Shown here: one piece after another, positions 1 through 12,088 of the stretch
How the letters are laid out: each line of letters opens with the position of its first letter
Position numbering within the stretch: the first letter of the stretch is position 1
From: Nymphalis io
Taxonomy: Eukaryota > Arthropoda > Insecta > Lepidoptera > Nymphalidae
Assembly (NCBI RefSeq): GCF_905147045.1
Contig: NC_065905.1
Span: 2,294,001-2,358,000, forward strand
Length of the DNA: 64,000 nt
Reading direction: 5' to 3'
Notes under the pieces: model-generated
Seen by the model: the letters and a program-made list of their open reading frames with translations, nothing else
Databases searched by the model: none
What the model was told of the DNA's origin: nothing
Translations under genes and position numbers: made by a program

Positions 1-125
1 ATATCCACATATACTATAAGAAATACGTAATATATTTTATTATTCTAAGAGAAAGAAAGAAAAGACATGATATAACACCTTACATAATAGGTATAATAAA
101 CAATAACACTCGGAACATTACTTAC

Positions 126-247
126 CTCTTCAAGTTTATTTAAATATGATATATATCGTTTCATCTTATTTACGCCATCGAAAGCTGCCATGAGAATTGA
201 ACTTAATGATGACAGCGTAATCACGATATAAAATACTTGAGACGATC
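126..247 (-). CDS. Gustatory-receptor-like internal exon (partial gene)
   Basis: Read on the minus strand, 122 nt stay open between a CAG acceptor and a GTAAGT donor just below position 126. The translation is a hydrophobic helix followed by a basic DGVNKMKRYI-type segment and a LNKLEE tail. It resembles the exon at 3569-3736 (helix then GGIDRMKKM), so it looks like the TM2-loop exon of another Gr gene. The acceptor has a weak pyrimidine tract. The next 3' exon would lie off the window and no upstream exon was found. The Gr assignment is inferred from pattern and local homology. Confidence 0.5.
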
Positions 248-500
248 CTGACGATGTTTAAAAATAAGTATAATTACTCGCTATTATTTTAAATATACTT
301 TGTTCACTTATTGGTTTTACTATTTGTTTTGTCTCCCGTTCTCTCACGTGTATGCTACTCATTCTCACAGGATACTTTACTGTTACTGCCGACGACGATA
401 CGACAGTGCTAAATGACTGGATGCGCGCGCAATGCTGCCTGTTACAATTTCTGCCAAAACAACACTCGGTTTTCTGGATTTCAGATGATGGCCGTATTTA

Positions 501-991
501 TATATATATATATATATATAGGCCTCTGCATCTTTGTCAGATGATTTAAGCAAGCCACTCTCCGTGTTGTTTTCCACCTGCAAGACAGGTGAGCGAAGTG
601 TCCTCTCCGTGGATGCTGCTACGCCTGGGCAGGCGACTTTATGGCAACACGGGCTTGCCCAGTACCCATGCCACCCTCTCCTCCTCCCCAGCAGGATCCG
701 CAGGAATGACGAGTCAATACGTGTGGTGCTGGTTTGGCCGCAGGTGACTGGCTTACGCCTAAACGGAGGCACCGCTCCGGGTTTAATATTAGTTTTCCTT
801 CTTCTTTGGCGTGACGCTGGGATAATTTTGGGAAACAACGTATCAAGGAGAGGGGGGAGGATACTGTGATCACGGAAGATACAGGAATGTGACACTAGTA
901 GCTAGAGCAGTCCGGGGTCGCGTACCCGTAGTGATTCCAACCAGCTATCGGACAGATAACTGGTAGATCCACCCTCTGGATCCACCCTCTG
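501..991 (-). mobile_element. ~490-bp non-autonomous retroelement with (TA)n tail
   Basis: On the minus strand the element starts with a repeated CCAGAGGGTGGAT motif near 991 and ends in a TA microsatellite at 501-520. GGCCGTATTTA flanks both sides (489-500 and 992-1003) and looks like a target-site duplication. The right arm has a single GGCC...TAT site at about 60265, that is, an empty site. A partial independent copy lies at 60440-60770. Long overlapping reading frames on both strands here are not convincing genes. Confidence 0.6.
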
Positions 992-999
992 GCCGTATT

Positions 1000-2005
1000 T
1001 ACACAAACGATATTAAGCCAATATATACTCACACAATATATACTCCATTATGAGGATAGCAGGAATAGAAAGTACGCCTGGGCTACCGCATAAATTTGTG
1101 AATGGTAATATCTGCTCCGAGGACTAGTCTCTATAGATAATGGCCGCTTAGGCCGTAATATTAGAAGACATTTGTTACTAACCAGAATTTGTCCTGTCGA
1201 TCAAATCCCTGAGCTTCACGCTAATTGTTTGCAGCATATAATACACATCAAAATTAACAAGCGCGTTCTCCATATTTAGTAGATATATTTTGTAATATTC
1301 AATATTGAATACAATGTTGAAAACGTTCATTAACACTTAAAAAAATATGCCTTCGTGAATGTGTGTATGACAAAAAAAAAACAAAAAAACAAAATTAAAT
1401 GCTATTGCTGAGGAAAAGCATGTAGTTTAATTCGTCATCATTCGACAAATTTCCTTTTGATTGACGATGATTTAGTTCACCGATCGAGATAAGTTATAAA
1501 AACATATCAAGGTGTTTCTTCGCCAATTGTTTATACTATAGGAGCTTAAATTATACATAGTGCTCATTATCAATCCAGACAGGATTTGAGCAGCGAGCTT
1601 CAGTTTATACACAGGTACCCACTGGGAAACGGCTCTCAAATTGGGAAGGTATCGAATAAAATAACTCACATGTTTTTTTATCAAAGGTGATATACAGAGT
1701 AGTCACAGGTAACGCTATTAACAAAATTGTAAATATTGTATTAATTAATAAAAATTGTTTTTTGTTTCGTTTTATATCCGATTTGCCATTCAAATAGGAA
1801 TTTATCTGAAATATATAATGGTGAGTACAAAAATATATTAAGATATCATACACCTTGCAACAAAAAGGACTTACAAATAGATAAACAGACAAAAATTAAT
1901 AATAGGTAAGTTTTACTCATATACCTTCCATGTACAGACAGCGATCAGTTACAGATTTATTATATGAATAAATACATTTTTTAGAATTTCTATCGTTTAA
2001 GCAAA
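1000..2005. other. AT-rich non-coding arm sequence, first copy
   Basis: This is mirrored near 59240-60240 and duplicated at about 2530-3540. Minus-strand frames at 1472-1684 and 1605-1892 have partial amino-acid conservation with the right arm (a QWVPV-KLKLAAQILSGL-like stretch). They have no start, splice or family support, so I call no gene. A further Gr exon is possible but unproven. Confidence 0.5.
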
Positions 2006-2151
2006 TTAGTAGTAAAAATTAAATACTTTATGTAATAAATTTGAATGTTTAGCCATCTTTTTCATGCGGTCGATGCCTCCATAAGATCCTACTCCGGTCA
2101 CAAGCAACGTTGCTAAGATATAGAAGAAACCTCCGGTAGGAAACGATGAAA
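2006..2151 (-). pseudogene. Truncated duplicate of Gr-like exon 2
   Basis: The 3' portion of the exon at 3569-3736 is repeated here by the tandem duplication. It is cut at its 5' side by the duplication junction at about 2151, which fuses it to the 490-bp retroelement. The splice acceptor and the first third of the exon are missing. One visible substitution changes PIGG to PTGG. It cannot be spliced normally to exon 1. Confidence 0.7.
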
Positions 2152-3568
2152 ACGCCTGGGCAGGCGACTTTATGGCAACACGGGCTTGCCCAGTACCCAT
2201 GCCACCCTCTCCTCCTCCCCAGCAGGATCCGCAGGAATGACGAGTCAATACGTGTGGTGCTGGTTTGGCCGCAGGTGACTGGCTTACGCCTAAACGGAGG
2301 CACCGCTCCGGGTTTAATATTAGTTTTCCTTCTTCTTTGGCGTGACGCTGGGATAATTTTGGGAAACAACGTATCAAGGAGAGGGGGGAGGATACTGTGA
2401 TCACGGAAGATACAGGAATGTGACACTAGTAGCTAGAGCAGTCCGGGGTCGCGTACCCGTAGTGATTCCAACCAGCTATCGGACAGATAACTGGTAGATC
2501 CACCCTCTGGATCCACCCTCTGGCCGTATTTACACAAACGATATTAAGCCAATATATACTCACACAATATATACTCCATTATGAGGATAGCAGGAATAGA
2601 AAGTACGCCTGGGCTACCGCATAAATTTGTGAATGGTAATATCTGCTCCGAGGACTAGTCTCTATAGATAATGGCCGCTTAGGCCGTAATATTAGAAGAC
2701 ATTTGTTACTAACCAGAATTTGTCCTGTCGATCAAATCCCTGAGCTTCACGCTAATTGTTTGCAGCATATAATACACATCAAAATTAACAAGCGCGTTCT
2801 CCATATTTAGTAGATATATTTTGTAATATTCAATATTGAAGACAATGTTGAAAACGTTCATTAACACTTAAAAAAATATGCCTTCGTGAATGTGTGTATG
2901 ACAAAAAAAAAACAAAAAAACAAAATTAAATGCTATTGCTGAGGAAAAGCATGTAGTTTAATTCGTCATCATTCGACAAATTTCCTTTTGATTGACGATG
3001 ATTTAGTTCACCGATCGAGATAAGTTATAAAAACATATCAAGGTGTTTCTTCGCCAATTGTTTATACTATAGGAGCTTAAATTATACATAGTGCTCATTA
3101 TCAATCCAGACAGGATTTGAGCAGCGAGCTTCAGTTTATACACAGGTACCCACTGGGAAACGGCTCTCAAATTGGGAAGGTATCGAATAAAATAACTCAC
3201 ATGTTTTTTTATCAAAGGTGATATACAGAGTAGTCACAGGTAACGCTATTAACAAAATTGTAAATATTGTATTAATTAATAAAAATTGTTTTTTGTTTCG
3301 TTTTATATCCGATTTGCCATTCAAATAGGAATTTATCTGAAATATATAATGGTGAGTACAAAAATATATTAAGATATCATACACCTTGCAACAAAAAGGA
3401 CTTACAAATAGATAAACAGACAAAAATTAATAATAGGTAAGTTTTACTCATATACCTTCCATGTACAGACAGCGATCAGTTACAGATTTATTATATGAAT
3501 AAATACATTTTTTAGAATTTCTATCGTTTAAGCAAATTAGTAGTAAAAATTAAATACTTTATGTAATA

Positions 3569-4276
3569 AATTTGAATGTTTAGCCATCTTTTTCATGCGG
3601 TCGATGCCTCCATAAGATCCTACTCCGGTCACAAGCAACGTTGCTAAGATATAGAAGAAACCTCCGATAGGAAACGATGAAAACGTCTCGTTAAAGTTAA
3701 CAATATTTTTCCATAACAACGTTACTCCACAAATATCTAAAATAAAATTAATGAAAATGAAACAATTTCTTTAATTACTTTTGTCAATAAATTACAATTT
3801 AATCATTTTACGAGTATAACCCTGTTGCAATGTATGCTTGGTGGTAGCACCTTGTGCAATCCGTCTGGGTACCACCCAATCATCAGATAATCTACTACTA
3901 AACACGATATGTATTGTGGTTTTCATGTTTGAAAGGTGAGTGAGCCAGTATAACTACAAGCACAAAGTAATTAACGTCCTATGTTCCAAGGTTGGTAAAA
4001 AAAATCGATATTACACTAATAAATATACAATATAGTTAGTGTAAAATACAACCACATCAAACTGATGCCTTGAAAATACGTAGGGCAAGGATAAAAACTG
4101 AAAAACTTACGAGTGCAGAGCGCGAATACGCAACCATATATAGCAGCTGGTCGGGATATAGTAGCCATGTAGCCTCCACGATCACTTGAAAAGTTTAGAG
4201 GAGCAAGCCCCAGCGCTCGTGACAGGCGTAACACGAATACTAAGGAACCCTGCACTTTCCAAGCTTGATCATCCAT
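3569..4276 (-). CDS. Gustatory-receptor-like gene, exons 1 and 2 (incomplete)
   Basis: Exon 1 (4111-4276) begins with ATG and encodes about 55 residues including ALGLAPLNF, a Gr-like N-terminus. It ends at a consensus GTAAGT donor. Exon 2 starts at 3736 after a TTTTATTTTAG acceptor, keeps frame, and encodes a hydrophobic helix followed by SYGGIDRMKKMAKHS. The reading frame ends at a TAA at 3537 unless a weak GTATTT donor near 3569 is used. Insect Grs are about 350-450 residues with seven helices, so most of the receptor is missing or on unrecognised exons. The intron holds a D1 repeat. Its mirror copy at 58525-59238 has a nonsense codon. Expected role is a chemosensory membrane channel subunit, inferred from family resemblance only. 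Confidence 0.55.
3822..3995 (+). repeat. D1 dispersed repeat copy (in Gr-like intron)
   Basis: D1 is my label for a ~290-bp high-copy repeat in this window. Its signatures are GTACCACCCA-TCATCAGATA, then a TTTGAAAGGTGAGTGAGCC-like segment, then TTGGTGG. This copy is shared with the right arm (58850-58985) at the same intron position, so it predates the palindrome. Confidence 0.7.
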
Positions 4277-4366
4277 CTTTAAACCTCGTTACCAAGCCCG
4301 TGATGTTTAACGTTCCCACCTTAAAACCTTTTTAGATTTAGATTTCTTCGACCTTTTAAACAACAG

Positions 4367-4783
4367 TACGAATATATTGGTCAAAGTGAAATCATCTCAT
4401 GTCGTATATACGCTTTGACACGTATATACGACTTACCGAGGAGACCAGGACCCACCCATATTGAGCCGAGGTGGCCCAGTGGTACGAATGCGTGAATCTT
4501 AACCGATGATCGTGGGTTCAAACCCGGGCAAGCACCACTGAATTTTCATGTGCTTAATTTGTAATTATAATTCATCTCGTGCGTTACGGTGAAGGAAAAC
4601 ATCGTGAGGAAACCTGCATGTGTCTAATTTCATTGAAATTCTGTCACATGTGTATTCCACCAACCCGCACTGGAGCAGCGTGGTGGAATAAGCTCCAAAC
4701 CTTCTCCTCAAAAAGGGAGAGGAGGCCTTAGCCCAGCAGTGGGACATTCACAGGCTGTTACGATATTACGATACGAATATATT
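4367..4783 (+). mobile_element. tRNA-derived SINE (family A) with 12-bp target duplication
   Basis: TACGAATATATT occurs at 4367-4378 and 4772-4783 and brackets the insertion. A tRNA-like head (TGGCCCAGTGGT A-box-like, GGGTTCAAACCC B-box) starts near 4455 and is preceded by an extra ~75 bp containing CGTATATACG. The body ends in CCCAGCAGTGGGACATTCAC. The mirrored right-arm site (58425) lacks it. Related copies are at 53719-54020, 62745-62980 and 63030-63340. Confidence 0.85.
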
Positions 4784-5129
4784 TACTACATCGATTAACA
4801 GAGATGAACTATTTATTTTATTTATTTATTTAACACTTTTTGCACAACATATACATAAAATGAGAGAAGTAGGAAACAATCAAAGAAAAAGAAAATAAAA
4901 AATGGTGCGCACAGGCGGACTTATCGCTTATAGCGATCTCTAACAGACAACCTTTGGTGAAAGAATTTTGTAAGAGAACAGGTAAGTGCATTTACATATA
5001 CATACATACACATATACGTACATACAAATACATATATAATTATTATTTAGCATATACATATTATATATAATTATAGAGTATAAAATTATAAACCACATAC
5101 TATTTCATACATACATACATACCTTACTT

Positions 5130-7890
5130 GGAAATGGACAAATAATAGCTTTTCAAGCGATATTTAAAAATACTCAATGAATTCGACTGCCGAATATCTG
5201 TAGGTAGTGCATTCCAAAGTTTGATGGTTTTTGCAGTAAAAGAGTTACTGTAGGTTTGTGTCCGGCTGCAGGGGGTAACTAGCTTATTATCATCCGAAGA
5301 ACGCAGGTTGTGTGCGCTATCGCAACCAAGAAATTTAAAGCGTTCTTTAAGGTAAGATGGTGTGTGATCGATATAAAGAATAGAGTAGAGAAGAGATAAG
5401 GCGTGCAGATTTCTTCGTAGTCTGATTGGCAGCCACTTTAACTGAGATCGATACTCAGAGACATGATCAAACTTTCACAGACCAAAAATAAATCTTATGG
5501 CTATATTTTGCAGCCGTTCTAATTTATTTAGGAGGTTTTCAGTTAAATCCATGTAGCAGACATCAGCATAGCAAACTGATCTTTGCCTTGATAGGCAATA
5601 GGTTTTTCCATCGCCTTAAGAAACCAATGATAGCGAAAATCTTACGAGTCATTTCAGTGATTTGAGGTACCCAGGAAAAGGAAGCATCAAGAAGTAGTCC
5701 AAGATTTCTAACAGTCTCTTGCATGTGTAATATTTGGCCCTCAAATAAGATTGGAGGTAGATGTTTATCTTGGACCTTCATCAGAAGCTTATGACTGCCA
5801 AATGTAGCCACTTGCGACTTGCTCGGGTTCACTTTGAGACCGTAAGATTTACACCATTCGGATATCTTTGCCAAATCATGATACAAGGTTGCAGCTGCCT
5901 CATCGATACTGTCTAAAGGAGCGGTAACGTAAATTTGTAGATCATCAGCATATAGATGATAAGAGGAAGAAATAAGTGAAGAGAGAGTATTAATGAATAT
6001 AGAAAAGAGAAGAGGAGAGAGCACACCACCTTGCGGGACACCGGAAGGAATATCTAGATAGGATGAATATTTATTATTAGCCATTATGCATTGCTGTCGG
6101 TTAAACAGATAAGAGTGGAACCATTCAATGACAGTAGAATCTATGCTTAGCGATCTTAGGATTGCCAAGCATATGTCATAGTCGATGTTATTGAAGGCAT
6201 TTGAAAAGTCAAGGAGAGCTAGTACAGTCACGGATTTGTTATCAATACCCTGGCGAATGTCATCGCATACCTTAAGAAGAGCTGTAACTGTACTATGGCC
6301 TAATCTAAACCCAGATTGAAAAGGGCACAGGATTTTATTAATAGTGAGGAATTGGTTTAGTTGAGAGTGAACAACACGCTCTAACACCTTTGAAAGAAAT
6401 GGAAGAACAGAAATAGGTCTAAAATGAGAAGGAAGCAAAGGATTGGAAACTTTGGGAATAGGAATCACGAGAGCTTTACGCCATACAGAAGGGAAGGCAC
6501 CATGTAATAAAGAATAGTTAAATATATGGCATAAAGTAGGCAATATACTGTTAAGGGTAAGAAGTATAAGTTTTCGACTAATTCCGTCACAACCGATTGC
6601 ATCAGATTTGATGCATAGGATGTGTTTTTTTAATTCTCCCATGGTAACAGGACTGAATTAGAAAGGAGGATAACTAGGGATTGGCAAGGAATGGAGATAG
6701 TTGAGTGTGATGGATTTGTACTGATTGTTTAGAGAGGAAGAGGAAATAAAGTGTTTATTAAAATCATCGAGATTGAAATTAGCAGGAAACGTTTCCCGCT
6801 GATGCCCTATCCCCAATGATCTCAAAAACTGCCATATCCTAGATGTTTCGCTTTTTTCGATAGCATTAGTAATAAACTTACGCTGAGCATCACGACAAAG
6901 CATACTGCAACGATTTCGCAGCTGCTTATATTTTAAAGGTTATCGTTTGTCGCATTTCTTTTGTATCTAGCTTTCGCAGCATTACGCTTTGCCATGAGTG
7001 CTTTAATGTCCTGAGTTAGCCAAGGAGCCGGTAGGTGCTTAAGCTTGATAGGTCTTAAAGGGGCATGTACATCCAATAGATCATTTAATAGGGAATTAAA
7101 TATACTCATTTTATCGTCTATTGAGCTGGCATTATATATTGCGGTCCAGTCGATATTGTTTAGATCAGCCATAAAATTGGGAGTATTCAAATTCTGGTAA
7201 TTTCGCCGCATGACTATGGTGGGCTTAGCCCGCGGAGGTCGTATCCTATAGGATAAATAAATTAAGTCATGGTAAGAAAAGGCTTCAGCGGGAAGCTGAC
7301 CATGCGCAACGACATGAATAGGCGAGGAAACAACCATTAAGTCCAACAGCGATGGCAAACAATTTGGAAAAAAATGAGTTGCGTTCGTATGAAGTACATT
7401 AAGGTTACAGCTATTAATTATATTTTTAAAACGTTTGGCGCGTTGATCATCTTTAATTAAACAAGTATTAAAATCTCCCATAATGATTGTGTGATCAACA
7501 GAAGCACTAAATTGTTCCAACAAATTTTTAAAATTATCAAAATAATTAATAGTAAGGGATGGACTATAAAAACACCCAGTAGTAGTTTGAGATTGCCGAA
7601 TAAGACTTCAATAAAAATATGTTCAGATGACTCACAGTATTGTGTAGGAGATTTATTTAAAATAGTAAAGGGGATATGATTACGGAGATATATTGCCACT
7701 CCACCACCACCTTTACCGGTACGATCATTCCGGATCAGATGAAAGCCAGGCAAACAGTAAGAAGTTGAAGGTGAGCAGGGTTTCAGAAAAGATTCGGATA
7801 CTAGGACGACATGAATATTTTTACTATCGAAGGAAGACAGGAAATCGGGGTAATGAGAAGGTACACTCTGTGCATTTATATGCACTACAT
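5130..7890 (-). pseudogene. LINE ORF2: endonuclease plus reverse transcriptase, broken
   Basis: The N-terminal APE-type endonuclease shows MHINAQS, a VVLVSESFL segment, GDFNTC and SYHDLIY. It is followed by a linker and an RT domain (5563-6642) with LDFSNAFNNID, SGVPQGGVLSPLLF and the catalytic YADD. After position 5563 a frameshift moves the reading frame into a C-terminal YADVCYMDLTENLLNKLE region that runs to about 5130. Frames also shift near 7490 and break between 6900 and 6935. It would copy its RNA at nicked chromosomal targets if intact, but this copy cannot make one continuous protein. CR1/Jockey placement is by motif style. Confidence 0.85.
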
Positions 7891-8112
7891 TAAAATTTCT
7901 AGTGAAACCGGAGAAAGTTGAATCTTAAAGAGAATTTAGAGGAAGAGAAGCACTATGAAAACTATCATCACTAAAGAGCACTGCGTCACTAAGATACTCA
8001 CTATTGTCATTCGAGTCGCTTAAACTGAGAGTGTTTGAAATCATGCTGGTTATATTAACAACCAACTATTATATGTATGTATAAATTCTAAAAATAATAA
8101 TAATTAAAAAAA

Positions 8113-8206
8113 ATTATATATATATATATTATAATTATATATAAAATTATATTATAATTATATATATATATATATATTATAATTATATATATATATATTA
8201 TAATTA

Positions 8207-8282
<76 letters not shown>
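8113..8282. repeat. (TA)n microsatellite tract
   Basis: Imperfect then pure TA repeats of about 170 bp, with AATTATA interruptions before about 8210. It lies between the ORF1 fragment and ORF2 of the LINE. A 90-codon Tyr/Ile reading frame across it is an artefact of the repeat. Confidence 0.95.
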
Positions 8283-8289
<7 letters not shown>

Positions 8290-8884
8290 TTATAGCATAT
8301 TCTCTTACCCGCCAGCAGTATGTGAGATAGCAATTTTAAAATTAATATTGAAAATACCAATCATAATAAACAATAGGAGTGGATACAATTTTAAAGATTT
8401 AAGTGACACGGTAAAGAAAACAATAAAAAAAAGAATAAAAACTAAAAAAGCATACATCAGTATTATGAATAATTACACAACAAGTATCCACAAACTATAG
8501 AACTATTATAACAAGCTATTAAACTATCCCAAAAAAACATGAAACAATTAAATAATAAAAAGAATATTAAAAAAAAGGACTAATTAAAGTAATACAAAAA
8601 TAAGTGTAACATATTTAATTACTACAGTTATTTGTACTAAAAAAAAAAAAAAAAAAACTACGGCCAAAATGCAAGTCCAAAGCCAATCAACTACAATTAG
8701 CATGTAAACTTGTCAAACGTCTAATTGTTGACATTGTACCGACATGTCCATAAATTATAAATAATGAAAGTAAAAATAGAACAATATAGTATCTAACATA
8801 AATACAAAATAGAAATCGAAGCTAAACACTAATGTTCAAAAGTATACGATATTAATTTAATGCTACAGTACGTCTAACAAAACA

Positions 8885-9185
8885 GAGCTTACTTTTTGAC
8901 AGTTCTCTTGCTTCGAATAGCCTGTGTGGAACTGGTAGATTTAGCAATTGAGTCGACAGAACTGGTACTGGGAATAGCAGCAGGAATAGTAGCCAAAGGG
9001 ATATCATTCTGTGTGCATTTGATTGAATTAAGTTCAGCTGTTGTGACAATACGATGGCGCTTACCGTCTGACCCAGTAACAATAACGGCACCATCCTTCG
9101 TCCAGCATTTAAATATTCCAAACTTCCGTCTCGCAGCCATAAACAGTTCATGTCTCTCCTTAGTAAGGAATTCCGAAAGAGTCAC
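8885..9185 (-). pseudogene. LINE ORF1 C-terminal fragment (FP25-like)
   Basis: The minus-strand frame encodes FLTKERHELFMAARRKFG followed by KCWTKDGAVIVTGSDGKRH. This resembles the C-terminal domain of CR1/Jockey-group ORF1 proteins, with the characteristic L-x3-x-LF-AR and W-x-DG-x-V pattern. It is the 5'-truncated end of the LINE at 4822-9191. A Ser/Thr-rich tail follows. The N-terminal half, where zinc-finger or PHD modules usually sit, is absent. Confidence 0.6.
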
Positions 9186-9267
9186 ACCCGTATTTTTTAT
9201 GTGTTTACAAATGGACGACGTTATTCAAACGAGAATTTAATAACTTTAAAATTATTTCTAAACATAC

Positions 9268-10097
9268 CAGTGGCGTAGCTTGGGCCTGTCCCGCCCTCTT
9301 TCGTGTGCCACCTGGGGCCAAGGTCCGGGCCCCGGGTGGCACACGATGGCACATGGGGCGGCGGCAGGCGCCACGATTTACAACATTTTTTTTTTATATT
9401 AAAAAGGTTTTTTTTGTCTTATGTTATCAAAACAATATCGAGTCATCAAAGTGAATGTTTCTTATTACAAAAAAGAACAAGTAATGTTAAATAAAAACAG
9501 TCCTCTTATTTCATGATCCTGAATCACGCTTTCAAATATTTACAATATATATATATACAATATTATATATACAAATTCAAAAGTACGTAACTGAGGGGTC
9601 ATACACCTCGCGGTAAGCAAGTTGTCGAACTGTTGACAAATCATTCAGATGAAACTTGAACCAAGTTTGTCTGTTAGACTACACGCTTTTTTAAATTTTA
9701 CGATTCACTACTCTAGTTACTCTTTTTCAATAACTGTAATATTTGCTAAGTGATGAGTACTATGTATTTGAGCTTCTATTTTACACACAATTGGAAAATA
9801 AATATTTGTTATTAATATTTATCATTTTATGTACTTTCTTAAGTCTTTATTGACTTTGAGTTTTGCCGTGTAAACATTCTGACATTATATATTTTATATT
9901 TTTTAAACTTCGTGTTATTATGCAGTTCTTTGATCCTTCTGAAGCAGTGTTAGATAATTTTGTCTTTCAATAAGTTTTCCGATGGTATATTAGGTCCATT
10001 AAATACATTTTTAAATTTTAAACTAATAATTAAAAAAGGAGGGGTGCGGTGAATTTCCGGTCAGCCCCGGGCGGCGAAAACCCACGTTACGCCACTG
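9268..10097. mobile_element. Terminal-inverted-repeat element, hAT-like ends, non-autonomous
   Basis: It begins CAGTGGCGTAGC and ends GTTACGCCACTG, which are inverted with one mismatch. The interior is AT-rich without a transposase frame. No matching 8-bp flanks were found. A shortened copy of the same insertion sits in the right arm at about 57960-58310, so it predates the palindrome. hAT assignment rests only on the CAGTGGCG-type end. Confidence 0.55.
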
Positions 10098-12078
10098 GAA
10101 TCACGAATTGGAAATAACGATAAAATGCTTTTTTAATTATTTATTATAATATTGCATAACAGAAAAGTATTGAAAACCGAGACTTAGTTCTAATAATAAT
10201 TTTAGTAATGATGCCGCGCTTAGGTGATAGAAGACGAAATGAGACATGAACTATTGGATGAGTTACCGAATTTCTCTTGCAGGTGACCTTTGGCAAGGCA
10301 GAGAGAACGGCAAGAAGGTACTCGTACCAAATTAGTTCATAAAAACGGAGGCACAGTGCTTACCTGGATTTTACCTTTAGTAATAATTTTATTTAATGTC
10401 CTATCCGATTGCCGATCAAGGAGACAGTACCACCCACACTAGGATTACCACCCACCGAACCTTACTCAGCAGAATGAAACTGAGTACAACAGGCGTTGTC
10501 GTTGAGCTGTGAGACATCCTGTCAGTGGATGCCACTCGTCTCGATGGACATCGGTTTCTAACGCTTAAATCTTGTACACTTTATAATAAATTATAAATCA
10601 AAACTGACTAAAATAATAATTAAGTCAAAAGTTAAGAAATAAATTAAGTCAAACGACTTATGCATTCCGTTACTAACTATTGTTTTTTTTTTAAATTTGT
10701 CATTATAAATTGACATGCTTTCAACAGCTCATTTGTGTGATAAGAATCGCTTATAGTATAATAATGTTACGTTACAATCAAAATAAAATTTACATTTGAA
10801 AATTCTATTTCCATCCATTTCTAGAGGTGCTGCACTCTAATAAATATTGCAAGGACTCATTTTTAGAAATTACGAATATTAGGGTACTATCTGTTCCTAT
10901 AATATCGTATTAACCAGTACCATATAAAATTTGCAAATAATTTTAATTGATTCTAAAATTATATTTGTTTCAATTTGGGTGAAGTTTTTACATATTTTGT
11001 ACAAATTAGACGTCACAATTAATAATAAATAAAGTGGTTTGACGCATTAACAAAAGTACGCGTCGTTTCGCACAACCGGGAGATTATATTCGCTTTTGAT
11101 TTTGTAGATTATACTATAATGTTCCACGCGCTCAATATATCTTTTATTTTATAATCTGAGTATTTTTATTTAACATTAAAGTGATACAATGATATTGCAC
11201 AATAATAAACAATGTCCGTAATGAAAGACCATTGTTTTAATACCGTATGTTAAGAAGCATGATGGAATATCATGCAGTCATTATTTAACAAGACTTTTTA
11301 ATTTACAGTTATAAAACATGAAATATCACAGCACACACATTTCAATTTAAGCAAAATGACATATCAGATATTGTTTTCAGCTAAGAAATAGATGCATTTT
11401 TCAAGTTTTTAATTGATTAAATTGCAATAACGCAGTCGTATAGATAAGTGCTATACTGATGATGGACAGTAGTAAAGATAACCGGGAACGATGCGTCAGA
11501 CTGTCAGATTTTAAGGAATTTTATTCCGTGCGAAATTTTATTTCGTAGCGGGTCATCTGGAAATACTATATATAAAAATATGAGAACTTATTACAAAGCC
11601 ACCTTCCTAATTTAAATATTAAAATATAATCATAACTTATAAATAAATATGAAATAATTACATACAAAGAAATCATTATCAACAATATTTTATCTTAAGA
11701 TATTAACGATTGGCAATTAGTACGATTGTAGCAGCATCGTCACAACGGATTACCTTACACTATCATGTAATAAGGGCAAATTATTAACCACCAGTTTATT
11801 TTCATAATTAGTTCTATTAATTAGTGAAGAGCATTGATTTATACTTTACTTATACACGAGCGAAACCGCGGGAAAGTTTATAATATTAGTATGACTTAAT
11901 GTTTTAATGAAATTATATTAAAAATGCCTTGTAATCCAATAATACTCTTATTGTTAGAGTTTAATCGATTACGAAGATTATTAAGACTTAGCTGCCCGCC
12001 CTGAATTCGTACGGGTAAAATAAGGATTTCATACCGTGAATTTTTTAATCAATAAGGTATAAACATTAGCCAATCGAT
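10098..12078. other. Non-coding arm sequence
   Basis: No gene is supported. From about 10640 this is the mirror of 56500-57955, with clearly alignable stretches such as GCGCGTGGAACATTATACT-type sequence on the right arm near 57470. The stretch 10110-10640 has no mirror counterpart and no recognised content. Confidence 0.6.
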
Positions 12079-12088
12079 CTATTCGTGA

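Larger units (their letters stand above)
621..3682 (+). repeat. 1,531-bp tandem duplication (two direct copies)
   Basis: Positions 621-2151 recur at 2152-3682 with only a few differences, for example GAATACAATG against GAAGACAATG near 1310/2841 and CCTCCGGTAGG against CCTCCGATAGG near 2131/3661. The unit runs from inside the 490-bp retroelement into the Gr-like exon 2. The junction at about 2150 shares ACG on both sides, which fits microhomology-mediated duplication. The right arm carries this region once. Confidence 0.9.
4822..9191 (-). mobile_element. CR1/Jockey-superfamily LINE, 5'-truncated, ~4.4 kb
   Basis: Minus-strand order is an ORF1 fragment (8885-9185), a low-complexity AT stretch with (TA)n, ORF2 with endonuclease and reverse transcriptase (about 5130-7890), then a 3' UTR ending in ATTTA repeats near 4822. 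The right arm runs without interruption through the corresponding point (58370-58390), so the whole block is one insertion. TTTTAT is present at both ends as a short candidate target duplication. The 52270-52820 relic belongs to a similar LINE. Confidence 0.85.

Noticed and set aside
383..2426. Protein-coding genes of 84-170 codons on both strands
   Set aside because: They fall in the 490-bp retroelement and its duplicate, overlap in several frames, and include a TA-repeat-encoded Tyr/Ile run.
8088..8360. 90-codon Tyr/Ile membrane protein
   Set aside because: Translation of a TA microsatellite.
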